From positions 33,238,040 to 33,302,039 of the forward strand of contig OU862930.1 of assembly GCA_917880885.1 (NCBI GenBank): DNA of 64,000 bases, given 5' to 3'. The DNA is from Limnephilus marmoratus. Its lineage: Eukaryota > Arthropoda > Insecta > Trichoptera > Limnephilidae. Each line of letters begins with the position of its first letter. Position 1 is the first letter of the stretch. The notes under the pieces are model-generated. The model worked only from the letters and a program-made list of their open reading frames with translations. It ran no database searches and was not told the DNA's origin. Below, piece after piece: positions 24,801 through 36,800 of the stretch. Position numbers and translations under genes: made by a program.

Positions 24801-27800
24801 ATATATTCCCAAATGTGTGGACAGCGCTTCAGATTTTGCTGACCATTCTTGTAACTGTCGCCAAAGGAGAACGAAGTTTTAGTAAATAAAAACGTACTTA
24901 CGTTCGGCTATGTGTCACAAACTCCAACAGCTCGTAGGGCTGTGAAGCAAAGAATGGACAGTTACCTCGAGAGTGTTTTCTCTTGGGGTAAAAATAATCT
25001 CGTTGAATTTAATGTTTCAAAGACCCAATCTTGTCTGATTACGTCTAAAAGGGATCGAAATGAAAATCTAGTCTCTTTCAACGGAAGCAATCTTCCGAAC
25101 AGGCCCTCCATCGAAATGCTTGGTGTAACCCTAAGTGACCAGCTCAGGTATGGGGGCTCCATCGAAGCCAGAGTAAAGTTAGCCTCCCAAAAACTGGGCT
25201 TACTGTACAGGGCCCGCAGATACTTTAATATAGTACACAACTGCTAACCCTGTACAAATCACAAGTGCGCCCCACGGTTGAATTTGGCAGCCACCTCTGG
25301 TCTGGAGCTCCAAAATACCTGAAAAATACCCTCGACTCTGTGCAGAAACGGGCGGTCCGTTTGATAGATTCTCCCATCTTAACTTTTTACCCGCGTTGGT
25401 CTACTCCGTTTTTTCAATACCCATACGCGGTATGTATATGTCATATTTCAAGTACCACGAGGCACGAGGACACATTCACTTGATTATAGATGTTTTTTAC
25501 GAAAAAAAATTTTACTTTCAAAATATGCCTGAATATGTCAGCATCGTGATAGTTACACGAATATTCTAGCGAGCGGGAAAAATACTGTGACATAGTTATG
25601 TTATATCGTCAGTCGAAGTTAGCGTAACAAGGGCTGATACGGGCGCGTGTGAGGCATGGCTTTTGCCGTATCAACTGTTGTTACGATCGCGTGGAAAAGG
25701 TTAACAGACGGATTGCAATCTTTAGAGCACAGGCGTCGGGTGGGAATGCTATCCTTGTTCTACCGGTATTACAATGGAAGATGCTCCGAGGAACTAGCAT
25801 CATTGATCCCTTCGGCACCGGTGCATAGTCGGGAAACACGCCAAACGCGTGTCCAACGTTTGTACACGGTGGACATTTGTCACATGAGAAAGGGTCGTTT
25901 CTTCGACTCGTTCTTGTGTTCAACAGCTCGGCTGTGGAATGATTTTCCAGCCTCTGTGTTTCCTCCTTCCTACAACATGGGTCTCTTCAAGACCAATGTT
26001 CATTCCTTCCTATCCTCAAAAAGACCCTCCACACAGCATCCCAGATGACATAGGCCCTGAGGGAAATGATTTTCCTCAGGGCCTCCTGTGTGGAGTTAAC
26101 GTAAAAAAAAAAGAAAGACTATCAGATCTTGCAATTTTATCAATTGAGAATGATATTGCCTAAGGGTTAAACTATACTGATTTAATTAAAAAAATCGCAA
26201 GGGCAAAAGCAAGAAAAGTTGTGTTCTAGTGTTTTTATTGATTTCGCAGATTTAATTAAATAAATGTAATCAAACATATATTTTTAAACAACTTCAAAAA
26301 GGAGGAGGTTCTCAATTCGACTATATATTTTTTAATGTTTGTTATCTCAGAACTTTCGCCTGGGTGAACCGATATTGATGATTCTTTTTTTATTTGAAAG
26401 CTAGTGCTTGCCGTGTGGTCCAATTTCAATTTGGTTCAGTTCTGACAATGACATCCATGAGAAAACCATAACCAAAAACAAAAACCAAAACCAACCAAGT
26501 CTTAAATTTGCATTAAGTATGTGCGCGACAAATGAACGAATAACTCAATATCACCTTAACCGATTTTGATGATTCTTTTTTATTGGAAAGGATGTAATTC
26601 AAGGGTAGTTTGATGAGAGTTTGGTTAGGTTCTAATTATGGGATCCATGACAAAGTAATGGAACTCTTCAATTCTTAGAAGCAAATTAACGATACTCGGC
26701 CGAATCTTTTATAGGCTATCCGGATCTTTGAGTCACCTACCGTAACCGTCGTATGGTCAAATAATGTCTGTCTCATATGAGCAGCACGTTTAGTAGGTCT
26801 ACCCATATTCAGACAAATTAGTTAAAGTACTTCAGATTCACTAAAAATAAAAAACAAAAACAAAAATTTTAACAAAACAAAACAACGACTTCAAAAAATG
26901 CACTAAAAAGTAAAAAAATATTTTCGTATTCTTCTACAACTTAATAATCAACTAACTTTTTCTACCCATCAATATGTAGGAACGATTGTTATTTTTGGAG
27001 TCGGTGTCAGCCAAGGTACCCGGTCAGGCGTGTTCACTTGACAGCTCCCCTCTCGCCGTGGCTCCGCTTTTGCCTCTCGCCTCGTCAAGTCGCGCGTGCG
27101 ACACAAGCACATCTCACCTATAACTATGTATGTAGTTACAAATCTACCTTGGCTGACACCGACTTACCAATCGTACCTACAGATTGATGAGTAGAAAAAG
27201 TTAGTTGATTATTAAGTTGTAGAAGAATACGAAATTATTTTTTTTACTTTTTACTGCATATTTTGAAGTCGTTTTTGCTTTGTTAATTTTTTTAATATTA
27301 TTTCTCCTCTGTCCTACTAGGTACTTCAAATAGAGTTGCATAACTGCATAGAAAGAGCTCTATTTTTTGTTAGGAGGGGGGGGGGGGGGGGGGGCGCCAC
27401 CAAGAGATTTCGCACCACCTAATAATTTAGCTAGGGCCGCCCCTGGGAAGCATACTAGGGAATATATTTTATTATTTCACAACAATAACAAACTTCGTGT
27501 TCAATAGAGAACTCCAGTCCAATTACTTTTATTTTTTTTAATGAATAATGACCTTCTAATTTAAATAACTGCATTTTTATTTTTATTTTTAGAGTTAGTT
27601 TTAATAGATAAAATAATTGTCAAAGTTTTAATTTTTCAAGACCCCCGAAAACCACCGTATGTATGGTGAATCGTGTGACGTCATCACTCTTGAAAAATTA
27701 CTATAGGATCGGGCAATCAGCTGATCAACTGCCGCCATTTTGAATTTCGTTGTTCGAAGTATTCTCCCTAGAAGTATCATTACTACTTTTTTTGTGCAGT

Positions 27801-30800
27801 AGTTTTTAATATTTTCAATAATAGAGATAAACTAATAAGAGATACCGTTATTTTTTAAACATTATTTAGGCCTAAATAATGTTTCAATAAACACAACAAC
27901 TAAATCCCTATAAACAGTATGTAAATAAACAAATAAATGAATACAATGACTTGTGTCATATCATACATTCCCATACAATGATTTTACGGTGACGTCACGA
28001 CACGTTGAACAGTGACGTAACCACTAAAATTTCAATAATGCCAACTTGACGGCGTGTTTTTACGACCCAATTAAAAAGGGACTTTTTAATAATTTTTTTA
28101 AAAACTCTACGTTTAATATTATTAAAATTTATACATTCAGAATCAGCGTTAATTGGTCTACCTATATAAATAAAAATGATTCGCCGAAATACATGTACGC
28201 GCATAACTTCCGACGACTACACCAAATTGGATAATTCTTTTTTTTTGTGTTCGTTATTGTGGGGACAAGGTTTGTATGAAACTAATGGTTAGCTCTAGCG
28301 TTATAGAATTTGTATTAAAAAATTGTAATAGTTGGCAGTTTGAAAACTGAATGTACCGGGAATGAATGAATGGAATGCGGGAGTGGGGAGGGGCGAAAGG
28401 AAAGGGATACCGGGAGAGGGCAGGGGAACCTGGGAGGGGGGAGGGGAACTCGGGAGGGGGGTTTGCGGGATAGGGGAAGGGGGGAGTGGAGTGGGGAGAG
28501 GGAAGGTGGGGGAGGGGAGTGGGAACGCGAGAGGGGAAGGGGACGCGGGAGAGGAAGGGGAACGGGACGATTATTATTAAATGGCATAGCAACGCATGCC
28601 GGGTACCGGCTAGTATGAACATATTTTTTTAAAGCCATAATATTTTTCACTGGAGTTCTTTATTCTGTTCTGAAGAGAATAGTGTGGGTAATAGATGTCG
28701 CTGATATTTTTGATTCCAATTTTGAAACATTCAAAGCCAAATTAGTTCAGCATTTTTAGATGTAATTTACAAGAAAATATAATTTACTGTACAATATCTT
28801 TTTGAGCTTAAGTTTACTCCTGTATACATTTTTCTAATAAAATAATATTAGAATAAGGGCGTGAATAAATAAATAAATAAAAAGTTATTAAAATTCTGCA
28901 TATTACAGGAGAACCGTGTATACTGGACAGCACTGGCAAAGCCGGGGTCTGCACTCACATCAGCAAGTGTCCAAAGGTTCTGGCGGAGGCTTTCGAAGGC
29001 ATCACCCCACAGGTAATCAATCTGTTACAATAAACATCTAATGTCTAATGCATATACTTTTGTTTTTGAAATAAAACTTCTTTACGCTCGACATGGGGGG
29101 TAAGCTGATGTTACGAAAAGTGGTGATTGTTACGAAAAATGTCATGCGAACGGTAATTGATGCGAACGGTGATCGATTGCTAGGCGAACAGTCGGGCCTA
29201 TACGTACGCTTGACTTGGGGAGTGATAAGGGTAAGGATAAGGATAAGGATAAGGATAGGGATAGGGATAGTAATAATAATAATAATTGGATAATTTGTAG
29301 AGCGCCGTTTTTGTGAAAAATCACCTCAAGGGCGGGATAGTGATGCGGATGCGGATGCGGAAGGGGACGGGGACGGGGACGGGGACGGGGACGGGGACGG
29401 GGACGGAAACGAGGATGAGGATGAGGATAAGGATAAGGAGGGTAAGGATAAGAGGGAGATATAAGTTAGTGAAGTTTTACTTCAGTCGTGTGGTCTAAAG
29501 CACACTCGTTTTTTTTATTTATTTAATTAATTGAATAGAAATTGAATCCAGGACTTTAGCTTTGCGTGGCTCCGCTCTAACCACTTTGCTAATTCGGCCC
29601 TATACGCTTCGGTCATATTTAACTATATCGAACTTTGACTAAGACCCCTGCTACATACAGCTATAAAATATAAAAGATCATCGCATGCCGAATAATGCTA
29701 TCCATACAATCCCTTCAGACCATTCACACCTAAGCGGATTAAGCGCAGATCAACCATAGACAATACACATCTTACGCCGTAACGCTTCCGAAAACAGGAG
29801 AGGGGGTCATTTTAATTACGGAGCAGCCTAGACCGGTGGATGACAGATTCAGTACAAAAAATGTGCATTCCGTGGCCCCTCGCTAATTCATCTGACACCC
29901 TCTCCTACCATAGGAAGAAATATTTAATAGCGTTGTGTGAACGGTACAAAACGTAAGCTCTCGCGGTTCAACAGATATCTGCTCGCGGTTTATAGTTGTG
30001 TCTGTACATAGCTTCATTCCCCAAACAATCCCTTCAGACCTGTCACACCTAAGCGGTTTATGCGCAGATCAATTATAGACAATGCAGATCTTACGATCTA
30101 ACAATACAGATCTTACGCCGTGACCGCTCTTGACGCGATATGTGACAAGTTATGATACCCCTGCTCCTCCGAAAACAGGAGAGGGGGTCATTTTAATTAC
30201 GGAGCTGCCTAAACAGGCAGATGCCAGCTGTCAAGAAATGACATTTCGTAGCGTTCCCTAGTTCATCTGACCCCCTCTCCTACCATAGGAAGAAATATTT
30301 GATAGCGTCGCTCACATTAACATCATCAACGGTACAACACATAGGCGCTCGGGGTTCAACAGATATCTGCTCACACTTTTATAGCTGTGTGTCAGGTGCA
30401 TTAGAACCATCAACATTAATCTGACCACTGTCTGGTGACGACTTCAATTCCCGTTTACTTTAGACCACCAAACGAGAAGCTGTGGAAGAGTGGCACTATA
30501 GGTCAGCAGATTGGTTCGGTACGCGGGCACTTTAAGATGGAATGGGTGAATAAGTTTTTAGGTTTTGGAAAAAAAACATTGGTGATTTGGGGAAAAAGTA
30601 AAATAATGGGTCAATTTTTTATTTTTTTGCAAACTTACTTTTCTCACCAAGGAAAACGCGCCAAACTACGTTCTATAAATATAATGTAAAATTTTAACTT
30701 GAAGCAATATTTTAAGTAATCATGCCTTTATAAAACATATATAAAACTAATTTAAATAAACCATCAGATTTATCAAAGAGCCCAATTTTAAATATATAGC

Positions 30801-33800
30801 CCCTTCCCTGCACATTTTTTATCCCTACTTCCCCCTGTTTACCGGGTGGCAGTACCCATACCCGCCTCAACAAATTAACTTATAATTGTTTCCAGGTTTG
30901 TTCGTACGCTGGCACAGTTGCGGTAGTGTGTTGTCCCGAGGATGGTCCTAAAACCTCTTGTGCACCTCTGGACAAATCTCTGGTGACAGTTCCCCGGACT
31001 GGATCTCGGGCTAGAGACTGTAAGTGTTCTTCTAAAACAGTGATCTATACAGTCACCACGTCGATAATAAATATATATACATTATTTATAACTTAGGCCT
31101 TTTAATCTACAAAATACAAAATGTATTCACACAAGCACAACATTTATAAAAAATTCGCAAGTACACAAACACTAAACAAGGCAACACAATAAAGTGTACT
31201 CTAATACAGTAAAGACTGAAAGTGACATGAGAAACATAGGTCATGAGAGCAGTGGCTGACTAGCAGTGGCGGGCCCTTAATCCTGGGGGCCTCCAAACGC
31301 CTCCATGTTCCTTCGATCAAATCCTAAACATGGCTTTAAGGCACCAGGACACTGTAAAAACAATTTTTCGTCATTTTTTAATTTAATTTTCTGAAAGATG
31401 CGCTTGTTTAGAATGCCCTCACCAAATGTTTTAAAGAAATTCGAAAAATTGACGGAGATACAGCATTTGATGTGAAACCGTTTGAAACTTTTTGTATGTT
31501 GAATTATCCTTCAGCAAAACTTTGAATGCGTTTTTTTCAAAACTTTTTGAACACGTTTTTCAGCCTGGTTGACAACAAATAAAACAAACTATACATCTGA
31601 TTTGCATGCACCAATTCTTAAACTGTTTAAAAATCCAGTGTCTAAATCCGGTGTCATGTAGGGGAATTTCGATATGGAAAAAAAAGATAAAATGGCAGAC
31701 CAACGAATTTATTTTAGATTTTTTAAAACTACCCCACGTGGTGCCATAGTCAGGGCCGGATTAAATATGTTGGGGCCCCCAGGCAATGGACGTCTCGGCG
31801 CCCCTTTACCACAGGGGCCCCCAGCCGAAGCCCAGACCATAGTGCCTACACTACCTTATGGATAATACGGTCCTGGCCATAGTGACTGGATTTTCAACCA
31901 GTTTAAGACTTGGTGCATGTAAATCGGATGTTTAGTTTTTCTAATTTGTTGTCAACTAGGTTGAAAAACGTAGTTTCGAGAAAAACCCGTTCAAAGTTTT
32001 GCTGAAGGATAATTCAACATACAAACTATTTAAAATGTTTTCATATAAAATGCTGTATCTCAGTCAATTTTTTTAATTTCTCCCAACAAGACCAGAGTCC
32101 CGTGTGAACTGAATAAAAAGCTTGTAAAATTATTTTGTTATTAGTTTTTGGGGTATTATGCCGTGTTGCGCTACCTCCTTCTTTAGCCAACGTTTCGGAC
32201 AGCGTTGCAGTGTCCATCATCAGGGCAGATGTGTGATGTGTGATGTGATGATGGACACTGCAACGCTGTCCGAAACGTTGGCTTAAACGTTGGAAACATA
32301 ATAAATAATTATACATGAATGCAGTGTAAGACAAGCTTTCGGATTCCACTACATTATACTAGAAGTATTATGTAGTGTAGCTTCGACGGCCGGCGTAGTG
32401 CAGCGGTAAGGCGCTTGACTATCATTCCGAAGGTCGCGGGATCGAATCCCGCCGTGGCAAATAAATTTTATTGATTAATTTGTGTATTTCATAATTTATT
32501 AATTTAAAAATAATATATAGTATATTTTCGGCACGTTCCAGAGTGGAAGATACTCTCAGTATCGCCCTGGTGACCACCATTCAGAATTGAAACGTTGCTG
32601 AAATGGCTTTAAAAAAAGGCTTTAACCGTGTTTGGTGACCAGATCTGAATAGCCAGGTACTTCCCCACCTTCCTCTTCCCTATCTTCTTCCCCTCCCCAC
32701 TACCTTCAGCCTCAATTGGGGATGCCATAGTCTCACTGGCTCCAGACGGGAGCAGTTGGGAATCATGTGCGGTATTCATGTAAAAAAAAAAAAAAGAAGT
32801 CGGCATTTATTTGAGTGCTGGAATTCTGGGACTAACTCCCATATACATTCCTCTTCGCCCAGAATACTAATGGAGGGAAACAATAATAACATATTTTTTA
32901 TTTATTTATTTTTTATTTCATAAATTTTTTATTAGTTACAGATATTTGTTTTTTTTTTGGCTACCTCACTAGGCTAATGCCCGTGTTGTGGTAGTCGTCG
33001 TTGTACATCCAAAAAAATATAAAGAAATACTTAAAAGTAAAGAGAAAAAAATATCATATTTTAAAGAAAAGTAGAAATAAAAATGAAAATTCAAATTCAA
33101 ATTTTGAAATACAAAAATTAATAATAAAGATTAAATGTTAAGAACTCAAGTGTTCTATATAAGTAAATTAAAACATATAAGTATATATATCAAAATTAAA
33201 ACATAAATAAAATTTTGTGAAAAACTAAGAGAAAAAAAATAACAACATTTTAAAGAAAAATAGAAATAAAAATGGAAATTAAAATTTTGAAATGCAAAAA
33301 TTAATAATTAAAATGTAGTATTAGAACTCATGAATTTTTTAAAGTACGTTCGTCCCCTTTCAAAAATCCAATGTTGTACACGTGTTATAAAAAGAGAATT
33401 AGAATTACTTGACTTTATGTCAGTACTCAAAGCATTATATATTTTAGGAGCGATGAACCAGAATTGTCGTTGAGCGAATGAGGTGTTAGTTTTTGGGACC
33501 ACGCAACCCAGGTTTGATGAAAAGCGGGTGTGTGCTTGATGTTGTGGAGCGATTAGTAGATTATTTTTTCGTATATAACAAATGCTTGTTTTAGTAAATA
33601 GCTGTCGAATATCTAAGACCCTGATTTTTGCAAGAGTTCATTTGACGGATGGGTAGGTTGACATTTAAATATAATTCTCAGAATTAGTTTTTGAACTAAA
33701 ATAATTGGTTTAATAATGGATTCAGCACAACCACCCCATCCCAGTGAACATTATCAGTGAACATCTTCAATTTATCACTAAATGTTGTCATTAAGGCAGT

Positions 33801-36800
33801 ACAGTTATCTATAATAAATACCGTATAATTTTTAATATTCATATGTTAAAGCGCCTAAAAAGGGGCTTTAACATATGAATATTAAAAATTAATAAATAAA
33901 ATAATAAATAAATAAAAATATTAGGTATGTAGCCTTGAATTGCGTGGTAAGTTAGAAAGAAAAATATTTATGTTTCTTTAACTATGGGGCCGTTCAAGTA
34001 TTACGTAACGCACTTGGGGGGGGGGGGGGGGTATTGTGAAACGTTACTGTGCATTACGAAGGGGGGGGGGTTCGAACAACACGTTATGTTACATGTTTTT
34101 TTTTTGTAGATAAAAAAACTATGGATTTAAAATCTTCCAAGTTGGCAACCTTTCTCTAAATCTCTTGTTTTATTTACTACCAAAAACGCGATTAAAACAA
34201 GAAAAAAGGTATTTCAGCGACTTTCCAGTACTTTGCGCTACTTAATTGTGACTTTCAGGTAAAAATTGCCACTTAAGCATTACGTAAAGTTTGGGGGGGG
34301 GGTACTTGTTACATGGGGGGGGGGGGGTTAAAAATAAAATAATAATAACAACTTTCTTATCTGCTTCCATCGACATGCTTAGTGTAACTCACATCAGCTC
34401 AGGTGCGGGGGCCCCATTGAAAGCCCGTTAGTCTCTCAGAAGCTGGGCGTACTGTGCACGGCCCGCAGATACCGCAGATAGTACAAAATGCAAGTGCGCC
34501 CACTCTTGAATTTTGCCGCCACCTTGACTGCCAAAGCGGGCCATCCGTTAGACAGAATCCCCTCTTTTAAAATCAGATTGCAATCTTTAGAGCATATGTA
34601 TCAGGTGGGAATGCTGTCCTTGTTCTACAATCGTTCAATGGAAGTTGCTCTGAGAAACTAGCATCATTGGTCCCTTCGGCGCCAGTGCATAGTCACTATA
34701 GTCAGGTAACACCAAACGCGCGCCCAAATCGAATCCCCAAAGATTACATATGCATTGTGTATTACCTTTCAGACTGCATCAGCTTGGCAGAGGTGGCTTT
34801 TCCGTGCAATGAGACAGACTGGACGAGGGGGAACATCTGTCCTAAGGTACCCGCCCGGAATCAAACGGACAAGAGAGTGATCACCGGAGACTTCCCACAC
34901 TTGGTAAGTTCTTTCTACCACAACTAAAGCCAACCCCCCTCCACACAGTATCTATGAAGGAAATCATTTATCTCAGGACCTCCCGCTTTGGTAAACGTAC
35001 TTGTACACTCTCAGTGTCACCCTGATGAAACACATACCTACCTCCAATCGTGAACGAAACGTAGCTTGAATTGGCAATATCCGTGTTTGGTAGTACTTCC
35101 AGCTGTATTAAAAGCATTGTAATTTTGATAATTACGTATAAAGCAGGGTACTCAGCTAGAGTGTAGCATGTAACGTATCTGATACTGTATCAATCTGCAA
35201 GTGGGTACGGCTCGTCCACGGTAACCGCGTATCCGCCTTCGTGCTCGCAGTGAAACCGCCGTCGGCGGGTCACTGCAAGCACACTGCGCTCCACGCGCGA
35301 GCGGCTCGCAGTAGACTCGTGCCTACGTACTCACTTGATACAGTATCAGATACGCTACAGGTTACACGGTTAGGTGAGTACCCTGCTTAACAGTTTTATC
35401 CGCCTTACGAAATTCCATTGTTTTGAACAATTTTCGGATATTTGGAAGTTTCCGCTTAGCTGGATTCGAATAGACCCCTTTTTAAACTGAAATGTATTTG
35501 GAAGTGAAACTTCTTTAGCCTCGTTGTGTTTTGAAATTCGGATGAAACGGAAGTGCGTCACTAAAATTTATTATTTGACGGTCCTCGGTTCTAATATATT
35601 GCGGGCCAGCGTAGGAAGTGTGGCGAACCCGTCGCTCAGGGAGTGGAAACACAAACCTGCAATAGCCATCCCAAGCCAAGGTGTGAGCTACCGTGCTCAG
35701 GCTGAATGTCCTGGGGAACAGTGTCACGAACGATGCCTCCGAGAAACAAGGTCGATCTCGGAGTATTTAGACCTTACTCCAGCACTCGGGGCTCTGCTGA
35801 AGTGGACCTTCTATTATCTTGGTAACTCATGGGAGAAAAATTGGACCATTCGAAAACTAGGGGCCTTTTGGGAACCTAGGAGTGCTGAGGCCACCTCTGT
35901 GGACTTCCTTCCTGGGGCCAGTAGGAGGAACCAAGAGGAGAAACCATGAAAGGTGAGCTGGGTCCACCTTCTTGAACTCTTCCCTTGTGGGGCCTTCAGG
36001 GAACCAAGGAGGAGTGAAGAGGGGAAATGAGACCTGGGAAGACACATTGTCGAATCAGAAGACATAGCTTCATTTCCAATGACAATCCTGGTGAACTTTA
36101 TAAAAGGGACCGGGTTACTGTCAAAGGAATGAGGTAAAATAGGAGATAGTACAATGGGTCTATGGCCTAAGTGCTCACGGGAACTATTATGTAAACCGTT
36201 TCCGCTCTTAAAAAAATATATATATATATATATATAATATAATGCGGTAAGTTCACGGCTATGCGCGAGCCTCCGATAGCTCGGCGGTATAAAGCACCTG
36301 ACTCTCAGCGCCCAGAAATACATCCAGTGAACGGAGGATCGAATCCTACCAAATCCAAAAAAATAAACACTTTTATTTTTGCACGATCCTATCTTCAAAT
36401 CACTTTAAAATAAACAGACAAAAGAAAAGAAAGTGACATCTAGCGACTTTCTTGTTTCGCTTCTACCGCGTATGAATTGTACACTCTGATTTTTTTATAT
36501 CTGTGATCGTCAGAATATACACACATCGATATATACATACATAAGCCAGCCACAAGATTTACAGAAAACATACGTAAACAAAACAATACTTCAAGCAGGA
36601 TCTTGCTACACGGCTATTAAAATGTATAACAACCTTCCATGTTACATTAAACAAACACATCATGTGCTCAATTTTAAATCGTCCAATAATTTTAAACGAT
36701 TTTCACTATACCTTAAATCTTGAACGAATATTTAAATGAATTAAATACATAAACACCTCTTGTATATTAACGATTCTATTATTATTTGTTAACACTTTGT

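Larger units (their letters stand above)
24270..27445 (+). mobile_element. hAT transposon with nested LINE and MITE
   Basis: TIR CAGGGGCGGCCCTAG at the left and CTAGGGCCGCCCCTG at the right are exact inverted repeats. GGAAGCAT flanks both sides (24262-24269 and 27446-27453), a perfect 8-bp hAT duplication. A transposase relic (24390-24890, resuming about 26110), a LINE (24905-26112) and a palindromic MITE (26884-27283) lie inside. Confidence 0.9.

Noticed and set aside
35524..36398. Open frames of 141 and 194 codons on opposite strands
   Set aside because: They overlap each other, include a (TA)n run and a SINE head, and show no domain or splice logic.
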